DNA from: Taeniopygia guttata | Lineage: Eukaryota; Chordata; Aves; Passeriformes; Estrildidae | Direction of reading: 5' to 3' | Length of the DNA stretch: 64,000 nucleotides | Assembly: GCF_048771995.1 (NCBI RefSeq) | Contig: NC_133024.1 | Span: 25,746,001 to 25,810,000, forward strand | Part shown: piece after piece, positions 13,201-25,200 of the stretch | Position numbering within the stretch: the stretch's first letter is position 1 | How the letters are laid out: every line of letters starts with the position of its first letter | Notes under the pieces: model-generated | What the model was told of the DNA's origin: nothing | What the model saw: only the letters and a program-made list of their open reading frames with translations | The model's database searches: none | Made by a program: the position numbers and the translations under genes

Positions 13201-16200
13201 ACTGCTTCCTGACAGTAGAAGCAATACTCTACCAACATCTGCATTGTTTTCCATGACTCTTCTGGCACAGGAGAGCTCACATTTTTACCTGAAAAACTAG
13301 CAGATTTACAAAACCTGCTCTGGCACTTTTACTTCACAGTAGTGAGGGAGGTGAGTGAAAACAATTTAATAGCTATTTGATGGAACAAATGTTCCTGTTC
13401 GTGTCCTGAAGGCATCCCTATTCCTTACTCAAGAAAGATACAAGCAAATATCTGCCTTCTGATACCACTCAGAATATTTTTCAGCATGTGTGGACTTTAT
13501 GTGTCAACCTCCACACTCACTGTGGCAGTCTGGTTGCCTGAGGCTGGCACAGCATGGCAGCTAAGCTGCTGTGCCAAATAATACTGGGCTAAAGCAACAA
13601 AGGCATCTAACTGTAAGCTGTTCTGAAATCCTGAGGTTTATGATTTCCAGAAAACCTCTGCCTGTGGTGTGTCTAATACCAATCTGGGGAGCACTAGGAA
13701 ATGATCCCTGAGCACCATGGTGAGGAAGCTGGGTCACTGCTCAAAAAGTTGAGGTCTGGCACAGGAGCAGCGCAACTCTCCCAACGGCCGAGCTGGTGCC
13801 AGACCACCAAATCTGCATTGCATGGGGGTGAAGCCAACCCTCTCCTCCAAATCTTGGCTGTAGAGCCCCAGGTTCTGGAAGGACAAAGAGGCAGGCAGGT
13901 GGTAGCCCAGGCAGAACCACCTGGAGGACAAAAGAAGCCAAAGCATCAACTCACCGATCAGGAAGTCACCATCCGAATTATAAAGGCATCTAAAGAAAAA
14001 GGGAATCAGTAAGGTTAAGGTGCTATGAGCCCCATACATTTGTGCACACCACAGCCACCCTGGGGAGTTTTGAGCTGGGAGACTGACATGGCAGAGTTTC
14101 ACAAATTCACAGAATACTCTGACTTGGAAGGGACCCACAAGGATCATCAAGTCCAGCTCTTAAGTAAATGGCCCAGGCTGGAAGCAGGATGTTTCTCTGA
14201 TCTCTGCCAGGTCCCTGCCTTTGTACTCATGGGTACATCAGCTATTGTAAGCTGGGGAGTGGGGCTGATTTTCCCTCCTGAGCCGCTGCAGGGAGCAGCA
14301 ATGCCTGCTGCACGTTGTGTGTTGAATTCTGAGGAGCAGCTAGAGGACCTAAATTCAACACATCTCCCATGTTCAGCTGCCTACTTCTCTTGGCAGTTCC
14401 TCACCCACTCCTCTGGTGTTTGACCACAGAGCACAATCCGCTGTGGACATGGAGAACACATTTGCCTGTGCAAAAAAGGGACACAGGACACAGAGGGACA
14501 CTGGGAGCTGGACTGAAGTTGGTGGCAGAGCAGTCTGAGCCACCAGCACAGCAAGCACTGACCTGTCAATCATGGAGCTGTTGCAGACAAAAATATGGAC
14601 AGCGATGCCGTTGCGTCCTCTGGGCTCACCGGCACCACACAAGGTGTGCAGTCCCTACAGGCAAACCCAAAGCACCAGGGGTGAGCAGAAGGCAGGAGAG
14701 CAAGGGCAGCCCTCTTTCCTCCCCTCACCCCACCCTTCTGCTGGGTCTCACTTCCTCTCTCACTTCCAACACTGCTACCAGCCATTCTCTGTGTGGCCTT
14801 TTGACAATATATTTGTCAAATGTGTTGGATTCTCTTTAGTATAATATGGGTTTCTTAAAATCCATGTAAACTAGTGTTTTCCAGCCAATGGTCTGGGGAA
14901 AACTGAGGGTTGGGGCTTTTATTTTCTTTAAGAGTTCCTTGAAAGTCAATGAAGAAAATCAAGCCCACTGTCAGATGCTTGAAAACTGCAATCCTCTCCC
15001 CTCTCAGAGATGCTCTACAAGACCAGTGGTTTCAAAACTGCCAATACTACCCCAGTTGTGAGCATCTTGTGTGCCCTCCCACCCCCTAAGGGGAAACAGA
15101 GATGGAGGATGCCCAGATGCCCTGGTTCCCCAACTTACGCTCACAAAGTCCATCTTTTTCTGAGGGGCTTTTGGAATCTCAAAAGGTTTCCATCGCAGCT
15201 AGATTGCAGCAAACAAAAAACAAGAAAGATGTGCCAATGATCAGAACACAGATGGTGGTAATTAAAAAAAATTATTTGGGGGGGCTTTAAAAATTTTTAA
15301 TCATCATTTTGTAAAGTAATTGGCAGGCCTGTGTAGTGCCAAGGTCAAAAAAATCCTATTTTAAGTCTGTCTCTGTTAATAACAACACTTTTGAGAGCAA
15401 AGAAATTCAGGTAAGCCAGCATTACACAGTCCAATTATTATGGTCCTGTGCTCCACGCTAAATGATTCAGTCCTTCTGTGACCCAAACATGACATTTTTG
15501 TTTGCTCCACCTCATTTTCCCCACATCCAAAGCAGAAATAGCTCTACCTGCATGAGCAGGAGCCATGAGTGGCACTAATTACTTCTTGCAGAGCCTATCA
15601 AGGTCCTCAGGCAGAAGGTGCCAGAGGAGTCCAAAATATTTGTTGGATTTGAAACCACCTGAATCCTCTCACAAGACATTTGATAGTTTCTGTTTGTCTG
15701 GAGCTTTTTTTGGTTGGTTGGTTGGTTGGGTTTTGTTTGTTTGTTTACTGTGACATTTGTTGTTGGTATTTGTTTTTTCCCTGCCTCTCAATCACAGCTT
15801 CCCTTTGTCATCTCTGTTCCAGTCTGGAGAGCTTTCTTCTGTTTCAGCATTTTTTGCTCAGATGCCACCCCATATTTTTTCATCACGTTTGACTCCTTTT
15901 CAGTTTTGTCATCTTTTATAATCCTGCCATTGTCCTTGGGTAATTTTAAAGTGTCATTTTCCCCATTGACTTTGCATAAGGCACCTCCATATGGCCATCT
16001 TTTTAGATGGATGAGGATTGCAGAAGCTCCTTAAGTACTTGGGTGAAGCACAAAGCATTGCAGGGAAGAGTAGGTGTTGTCCAGCAAACTGAACTTTGTC
16101 TCTGGCTCTGCTTCAGAGAGGATAAGAAGGAATGCAGGAAGGTGGCTCCCACTTGCTGCCAGGAAATAACTCTTCTGGGTTTGGTGGTTGCCATTGAAAG

Positions 16201-19200
16201 TGGCAAGAGATGGAGTGGGCAGGAGCTTTGCTGCTGTTTCCTTAGACAGAAAAAAAGTACTACACATAAATGGTTTCAAATGCTTTCGAGCTGGGCATCT
16301 TGGAATTACTGTAATCATAAATAATCATAAAGGTAGATGTAGGGTAAAAAAAGACATCAAGGATGGATGAGGTGATAACAGAAGTCATTGGAGCTTCTTG
16401 GGAAGGAGCACCAAAGGCATGTAAATATGAGCCTGTCACTGCTCCTTGGCCAATGGCTGGAAAACATATTCTAGCAGATCTGGGAAATTATTTAGATAAA
16501 TGGCGAGGCTGCCGGGAGGCTGGAAATTAGCTAATCATGATGCATCAAAGGGCAAAACCTGAGAGAAGTGAAAACCAATGACCATGAGATGATGTTGAGA
16601 GGAGAATGGCAACAGATTAGCGAAACCAAATGTTCTGGGGCTGGCAGGGAAGAAATCATGATTAAAGACAATGGCAAGGTTGTAACAGAGGAAGACAAAT
16701 GCCATCTCTCTGTGTGACTCTCCAGAATGAAGTGAGATTTCCCATGAGGGCTGCAGAGAAATGGGCTGGCAGCCAGCAGCCTCTCCAAAAGCGCAGGGGA
16801 GGAGAGGATGGATGGCAGGGACATGCAGCTGCTCTGCTGGCTGAGCTGGAGCATGAGAATTTGATAGGGGACACTGAAGGAGAAGAGAGAGCAGATTAAA
16901 AGGTGGCCAGCAGGAGCCCCCAGGGGAGATGCCAGGCAGCACAGATCTCATTCTGTGGCACTGTAGCCATGCTGGGAAGCAGCACAAGGATCTGTCAAGA
17001 TGGGAAGCAACAAGCATCGAGGGTGTCCTTCCTTGGGTGACTGTGGTGAGGAACAATGTACAGGTGGCAGGCAATACCCTGCTTTTGAATTGGTCAGACC
17101 CCCAGGAACCCATGGCTCCCCTCAGACCTCTTGCAACTCAGTGCCTTTGCACCTCTGATTAGTTTGACATTTGACATTTTTATATGTTGTGGCAGGACCA
17201 GGGCTCCTTCCAGCATGGTTACCTGGTTGGGGTCAGGTTGAATTTCATCCCAGTCGTGTGTCAAGTGGCCCTCTTCGAGAGGTTTGAAGGGTTTGTGGCA
17301 GACTGAAGGTAGGATTCGATACAGCCAGCTACAAACAAGGAAAACACCTGGATTAGCCTGGGGAGGAGGTTAAACCCTCTGGGTAGCTGCTGGCTGACTG
17401 AGTTCCTAGAATAACATTTACATGGATGGCAACTGGAACAAAAGGTTTATTAAAGATCAAATTAATAATATTAATATTAAAATTACATAGCAAACAACAG
17501 CTCACAGCCAGAGGTTTCCAGAGAGATGGCTTTTATTATGGGCTCTAAATACAAATATGTCCTGCTTTATATAGGTAAATGTCTGTATGTGCATTTATGT
17601 GTAATTACTTATGTCTACATTCACACATATGCACATGAAAAAATAAAGATACAGCTTTTTCTGTTGCTGAAGTGCAGCAATCCCAGAGCTGGAAAAAGAA
17701 GCTTGTTTAAACACAGCTATAAAGCAGCTCAGACGAGACAGGGATGAGCAGTGTCCAATGGAAAGAACAGAGGAGCTCTCTGGAGACAGCCTGTATCTGG
17801 ATTCAGATGGATTACAAAAAGTAGCATCCTATGCTTGGTTGGCCATGCCCATGCAGCAAAGCCCAGAGTTTTATGTGGCGCTTTCTGCTGCTGTAGGAGG
17901 TCCCCCATGCCTCCATCACTGCCTGGGACCATCGCTCTCCTTCCTTGCTGCCTGCAGTGGCTGCGGGCCCTGCCAGCACTGCCACTCCAGCATCCACACA
18001 CCTGCATGCTGCAGCCAAGCCCGAAGCTGGGCTTTCAGTCAGGTGAGAGAGCAGAGGTGATCAGAAAAGCCTGAGCTAGGCAGGGCAGCCAGTGCTTTTG
18101 ATGTGTTAACAGTGGTAGTTGCAGTCTGCAAGTGGGAGAGGGGAGGAAAGGAGCTCTCCCTTGAGAGCTTGAAAAATTCCATCAAGGACAACTTCGTGCA
18201 GCAAACAATGATTCATCCCTTTCCCACACACACTGAGAGCTGGCACCAGCCTGGAGAGCAGAGACATCTCAGATGATGCATTTGCCTTTCATTTGAACAA
18301 GCAGCAAAAGGGACAGAAGAGCCACAGTGGGAGAAGCAAAAAGAGAAACCCATCTTCTGCAATCTGGTTATGGCTGGAGCATGACAACCAGGACAGAGAT
18401 CTGGGAAGCTTGCTGCTGGCTGGAACAAGCTGTTTCTAGCACTGCTGAGGTGTGAAAGATCATGCTGGGTGCCTGGCATTTTTCTGAGGCTCTGGGCAGC
18501 CCCAAAATGGGAACAGACTGAGCTAGCAGCTCACTGGCCCCAACCAGTGTGCAGGAACATCCCTTAGGAGGAAAGAATCTTTCTGAAAGGCTTGGCTTTG
18601 ACACTGTGTATCATTAATTGCTTACCAGTGCCAGTGCCAGGGGTGATCTTTCCATAGAAGCATCAGGGCTGAAACCCCAAGGTTGTTTCCCACAGCACAC
18701 ATAAGCCATTCAGGACTCTGTGGTCCCTGGGAACTTCCCCCTCCTTCCTCATCTTGCTCAGAAAACCACTTTCCTTCCCGCCCCAATCACTCCTTTCTCA
18801 GCATTTTTTTAACCCACTTGCACCACCAAAGACTTTTCTGTCCCCCTCCCGTGGTCTTCTGTCCTTGTCCCTTTCCCAGCGCACAGCAGAGGTTTTTTAC
18901 CTTTCTAGGCTTGCAGAAAGCACTGGTGGCACTGAGGCAGCCTCGCCACTGCTCCCCCCAAGTGCCACCACCCCCCCACTGCCCGGGCTCACGGTACCTT
19001 CGCTTGTTGGTGGGCCGGGGGCAGGTGAAGGCAGAGCCCGAGAGCTGCTCCGCATAGAGGCCGTACGGGCACACCTGGGGGTTGTTCTGCATGGGAGGAG
19101 AAGGAAAAAGGAGTCAGAGGCAGTGCCATGAACTTGGCTCTGAAGCCCTCCAGCAGAGCACTGAGCTGGGCACCCAGCACCCCGATGCTGTAGGGTGCTG

Positions 19201-22200
19201 TGCTCTCCTGAGGCTGGGCTTCAGCTCCAATGCTTGTGTGTTCTTGCTCCCCTGAGGCACCAGCCAGAGCCCAAACCCCATCCCCACATGCCACAAAGTG
19301 CCCTAAGGAGTCAGCACAGCCACTGAGGCAGCAATAGCTGCAAGGGGCAGTGCTGCACAGGGTCAGAAACAGGTGTAGTAGGGAAAAGGAAATAATTCCC
19401 AGTGAACACAGACTGAAAAGCACACCAGTATTGAGCACAAAGTTTTCTCAGACCAAGTGTTCAGAGGGGTTACACCAGAGCATCATGTCTAGCTGCCTTT
19501 CCAGAAGGCACAGAAGACACAGAAGCTGAATGCACTGAATTCTCCCTTCTCCTGCCCCCTGCCTATGGAACCGGTGCCCAGAGCAGGCATTTTGGTGTCA
19601 TACCGCTTCCTTCTGACAGCGCTGCTTGCTGCCCAAAAGCATCAGTGACCTGTGTAGCAGCCTTTGCTTTCTTGCAGAGTTTCTGCACAGTGAGTCCTCC
19701 TTTGTAGTATAAAAGGGGCATTTCCCCCTTTGCAGAGCTGTGGAACAACTAGCACAGACTTTAGCAACCCTTATGAGGATTTCTCCTTTTCAGAGAACAG
19801 AAAATAAGCATTTTGATCTAAGTAGGCCACCATCGATTTGCTTGAGATCAGCAAGCAGCAAAGGCATCTGAGAATTGCAGGAAACACACCAGTGGGACAG
19901 TCATACAGCATTTGCTATCCCATCTCCCTCCCTGCAAGGTCTGCTATAGCATCCTGTATCCTGCTGCTGAGCAGACCAGCCATCCATACAGTATCAAACC
20001 CTGCCCTGAGAGGTGTGCAGAGGGGAGAGCTAAAGCTCTCTGAAGTGCATGTAGCTTCCAGCCCTCCAGCTCCATCTTGTCAGTACGGGTGTGCAGTGAA
20101 GCAGGGGGATCAATAACCCTTGGAATTTTTATCTTAGCCAGCGCTACTGCAGATGCCAGTCTTATAAATACTGCATTGGAGAAAGGATCCACTCCTAGGA
20201 CTGAAAATCTTTTTTGTCTAACTTGTTTTCAGATTTTTCTATTAACTCTTTTGATACAGGGTCCACACTCTGTCCAGATGAGAGCACGTCAGCCAGGAGC
20301 TGGATGAGTCTGCTCTGGAAAGTGGTGCTGCTGTGGAAATCCTCAATGAGCACATGCACCACATTCCACTGCCTTTTTAGACCAGCAGCCACTATTATTG
20401 ATCTTCCAGTTTTAAGTGCCTCTTACCTTTTTTCTAGCCAGCCTCAGTAACAAGCCAGTGCCCCAGCCAAACTACAAGCCTGAGCCAGCACAGCAGTTTG
20501 TCTTTCTTGTGAGCACACTGTGGGCTGCCATGCACACCTAGGGTGTGGGAATCCAAGGCTTCCCTCTGGCTGCCCTGGCAGGTCTGGGACCCTGGCAGGG
20601 GGTCAGGAACCCCCCTGGACAGAGCCCCCAGAGACACTGTCTGTGATCTCTGTCCATGGAGAGGAGTTTTCAATCTTACAGGATGAATTACAAGCTCTGA
20701 GTGTTTGATATGAGTAATAATTAAGTGTGACACGGGTGCAAAAGTAAAATTTTAGATTTCTAGATTAGGGGTTCAGAGGGGGCAAGATGGAGGAATTGGG
20801 TGTGTCTTGTCCTTTTCCTCCTTCTTCATGCCCTCCATGTTTCACTGTAGTGTTGGCATTTTTCTATTGGTTTAGGCTGGGAACACACTGTTCAACGTAG
20901 GTGACAGATATTGGCACATTATTGTAAATACAGCACACGTAGTTTCTGGTATATAATGTTTGTACCATCCCACTGAGGGCAGAGCCCCACACGCTGCCCT
21001 GCAGGACAGACCTGCGGCAGGGCAGCAGAACATGTTATAGATAAGCAAAAATAAACAACCTTGAAAACAGCACAGACGAACTATGGCTTCTTCTTTAGCA
21101 ACGGGGCAGAAAGACAGAGACTCTCTACAATCTCGGAATCACCAATACCCACAGATTCCGACACTAGGGGACATTTGTATTTAACATGGCCCTGTGTTGT
21201 GTGTTAGTGTCCTTACTGGCACACAACATGGAAAATATCCGAACTGGGGAAATCCAGGAAACTCAGGAAAAGCAGAAGTTGAAAAAGTCTCCATTTCACC
21301 CTAATTCTACTGGCCTCTCTGCATAGATGGGGAAGAGGAACACCAAGGGATGTAATTAGCTTAGTACCAAGTCACAGAATCCTAGAATGGTTTGGACTGG
21401 AAGGGACCCTAAAGCAACCTGCCATGGACAGGGTCACTTCCCACTTGACCAGGTTGTTTAAAGCCCCATCCAACCTGATCTAGAACATTTCCAGGGATGG
21501 GCTATCCACAGCCTCTCTGGGCAATCTGTGCCAGTGTTGCACCATTCTCATAGCAAAGAATTTCTTCCTAATATCTAATCTAAGCCTGCCTTCTTTTGGA
21601 TAAAAGCCATTCTCCCTTGTCCTATCCACTCCATGCCCTTGTGAAAAGTCCCCCTGCAGATCTCTTGTAGCCCCATTTAGGTACTGGAAGGTGCTATAAA
21701 ATCTCCCAAGAGCCTTCTCTTCTCCAGGTTGAACCACCCAAACTCTCTAAGCCTGTTGCCATCCAAGTCCAAAGATTACAGGACATCCAAGGGAAGCCAC
21801 AGGCAGCCTCAGAATGTGTGCTGGTGTAAAGGAGACCGGCACAAAAGGAGGTGAGAGAGGTTTAATTCTTCAGGGTCTCATTCTTGCCTTTGGGCACCAA
21901 GAGATTGGTGCCATATTGGTTGCAATTCCTTTCCTTAAAACAGAATGACCCCATGTAATTTATTTCCATCAAAAATGTTCTGAAGTTATTTTTAAGAATG
22001 AATCTGTCAGTTTATTACTACAGGTACTCATGTCCCCTCCCTACAAAGAAGCTTCTCCCTTGCCAAAGACTTGTATGTCAGCTTCATTGAACCCCATTCC
22101 TACAGAAGTTGTGAAATCTGCCTCTCCTGCATAAGCATATCTCTCTGCCAATCTTCAGACTTCTGCTCTGGTTTAATCCAGAGCTGGTGGCTTCCTTTTC

Positions 22201-25200
22201 AGTGTGGCTGAGCCACTTGTATTGCAGACTCCTTTAGGAAAAAAACCCCTGTTGCTGAACAGAGGTAATTTAGACAGGTCTTAACACCCAAAGTGAAACT
22301 TGGAAGTTCACAAATGACTTAAAAATAGAAAGTATGAATGGAAATCTTTAGTTCTGAATTCTGCCAGCATCTTATTATTCCAGTCTTGTATAAAGAAGAC
22401 TCACAGAGATTTTCATGGTGGCAGAGAGAAAGGAAACATGTTAAGATTAAAAGAAGCCAAAGGATTAGATATTCACTCAAGAGTGCATTTTGATAAAGCA
22501 TGTAAAAAAACCTCAGTACCTGTCCCTCTGGTAAAGCTCCTGGACAGCGTGGATCCTCAGAAGCATGTTCATTTCCAAATCCTGACATGTACTGTAAAAT
22601 AAACCACACAGCTCATCACTGTTTTGAAAACACAATCAAAACCTCTCCAAACAACCCACCCATCATTTTCCCATGCATTTTTCCAGGCTCTTTGTATGCA
22701 TTAAGACTTTTTCAAATGATCTGCTTGCATGTTGCCACCGACCATTTTCACAGCTCCTGGGTTTGCTTCATTAACTATCCGTGTGGTGGGCTGGGAAGCA
22801 CAGACAGGTAATGCTCTCCCAAGACTGCATGTCTATTTTGACTGCATTCTGCTCCATCAAGGTACTTGAGAAAGAACCCAAATATCACATATACTGTCAG
22901 ACTCAAGGACAACAGGGTGATGGATAGGAAGAACTGTGCACCAACATTATGGATGTGTGCTAGCACCATTCACATTCAGTCTGACTTTGCTTCAGTCAGG
23001 GGAGTTCCAAAATCTCCAGACTGCCTTGCAAATTTGTTCACTGGGTCCTCAGATTCTTAGGGAATAAAACTGGGAATCATTTGGTTGGCATGCCTTGTGA
23101 TAAATCCCCATGCTCCAAGAAAAGGTCAGGATGTAGATGGGATGAGGGATGAAGGGAAACACAGCTAAGTTAAACTGCATCACTGATCTTCCCTAAATAA
23201 GCATTGTCCTGTTAGGCATGAACTGTCCACCACGGTAGTAAGCAAGAATTAACCCATTTAGTGGGTGATTGTCTGGATCTCTAGAGCAGTGAATTCCCAA
23301 GAGACCCACAGATAGAACAGACCTACACATCCTTCCATACCTGCCCTGCCTACAGCTGTCATGGTCTGAGCATGGCTAAAAGCCACAGGGTAGAGTGGAT
23401 GCAGATCCCAGCTTTGCAGCACTGGGAAGAGCCCCGCAGCAAGCCTGAGACACACAACAGAAGCAGGAATAACAGAGACCTTAGCTTTGCACTGTCAGAA
23501 ATGTAAATACAATCCCTTCAGATGCTACAGGAAGCCACAGAGCAGCTCTGCTGAACTCTGTGTGAACGCAGAGGTGTTTTTTGGCAGCGACTGGCGGTTC
23601 AGCCCCATGGCCTGGGGAGGTAGTTAAATATTAATGCTGCCCTCTAACAACTGCAAGAGTAGCAGGGTTGCTCATCAGCCTTCAGACAGCGGTGCCAGGA
23701 TGGCAAAGCCCAGGAGCCCTAAGGCTTGACTGTCACACATCCTGGCTGTGACCAGCACTGAGCAGCCCTGGCAGGCACAGGGACCATGCTCAGCACGGTA
23801 TGACCCCCCGGGAGGCACAGGTCTGAGAGTAAAATGGACAGATGAAGCCCTTATACCTGGTTTATTTTATATATAGTATCACAGCACCTGGATTATTCCC
23901 CCCAGGGGTGCTCAACCTTGAGTAATTTGCAGCCCCCTTATAATTTTCTCAGTGTAGCAGACACTCAGAGAGCAAGCCTGAAACCTCCTGAGAAATCATG
24001 TGTTTTCCTCAGGCTCTTTTTAGTAATTTGTAAGAGAAGACCATTCCCAGGGGGCCCAGGCTGGCTGGAAGCCCTGCTCAGACTGAACCTGAAAATATCC
24101 TGGTTTCCCTAGGTTCAGGGAGGATATTTCTCTCGTCTTGTAAATGAATATACATATCTAGGAGCTGCTCTCCGCTGGGTTCTGCAAGAAGCATATTGAT
24201 ATGCAAAGCAGTAGGCCACCTAAGCAGCCTTGGCAAATGTATTGTATTGGAACATTCCCCCCCATTCCCCCCGTTTTTCTTCCCTCTCCCTTCTTTTAAA
24301 CGGAAATGCAGCAATATCTGATGGGACTGCAGCAGTTCCAGAATTAACTGAGATTTCCACGCTGCATCCTCCTTTATCGGTGACATAAAGGCTGTCCGAG
24401 CATTTGCCTTCGGGCAGCCCTGTGAAAAGGGGAGGAAAGGGGAAAGAGGACGAAGAGGGAACAAGCTGATTTTCTGGAGGCACAGCCAGCAAGGTTCGAC
24501 AGGCTCTGCTGAATGCTGATGGAGAGCTGGGAGAGCCGGTGGTTCTTCGGAGGGTCTGTGTGCCCGGCAAGCATCGTGCACTCCCCGGCAGCCCCGTGCC
24601 ACGCTGCTGGGCTGAGGGGGAGAGGAAGCACAGAGATTTTGCTGTCACAAATCCACCTCTTTTCCTTCAGGCTAAAAAGCTGGAGACTTGCACATCTGAA
24701 CTGCCCATCCCCATCCCCAAAAGTCCCTTTGCTCTGCTTGCTGGGCCAGAGGAAAGAAAGAAAACCAGCTCAGCAGCAAGCAGCTTGTGGCAGCAGCTGC
24801 TCTGTGCCCGCGCAGGTGCTGCAGCGCACCTTGCCCGAGCACAGCAATGCAGGGGGCACCTTCCTACTGAGCTGCTGCCTTCCCCAGCTGCACCAGGGGC
24901 TGCAGAAGGTGGCACTGTCCCGCTGCCTTGAGAGTGGCAGCAGAAGCTGCTGCATCATTGTTTGGTCAAATGAATTCTTTCTTGCCAAGGGAAAAAAAAA
25001 AAGAATTCTCAGGTAACTGCATTGGGGGCTGAAAAAAAGACATTGGCAGGACTGCAGCCACTGGAGGGGAGACGCCTTGCTGGTGATTTATCACCCTGAG
25101 TGTGGCTCCAAGACTTTTGCCTAGAGATTGGATGTGGCTTTTCTTATTCCCTGTTTATGTTTCTCTTTCCCTATGGCATACCTCAGAGAGGCTTCTCTCC

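Larger units (their letters stand above)
19087..22519 (-). other. HGD: HGD intron 2
   Basis: 3.4-kb intron holding a solo LTR (20544-21163) and, about 200 bases further on, a CR1 copy (21371-21755). Nothing else was recognised. Confidence 0.8.

Noticed and set aside
16535-17113. 192-codon minus-strand open frame in HGD intron 4
   Set aside because: It is the longest non-exonic frame, but shows no family motif or domain pattern and no splice continuity with exon 4. Probably chance in a low-stop region.
20726-21163. Shorter LTR starting at TGTGACACGG
   Set aside because: No matching duplication flanks that start. Moving the start to 20544 gives a perfect 6-bp duplication and matching termini.
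22592-22609. In-frame ATG just upstream of HGD exon 2 ([10 protein letters not shown])
   Set aside because: The ATG lies before the TTTTACAG acceptor and so in the intron; the conserved start is the five-codon exon 1.
24078-24648. Overlapping 140-174-codon frames in HGD intron 1
   Set aside because: Several frames are open at once on the same strand, which reflects GC-rich composition rather than coding.
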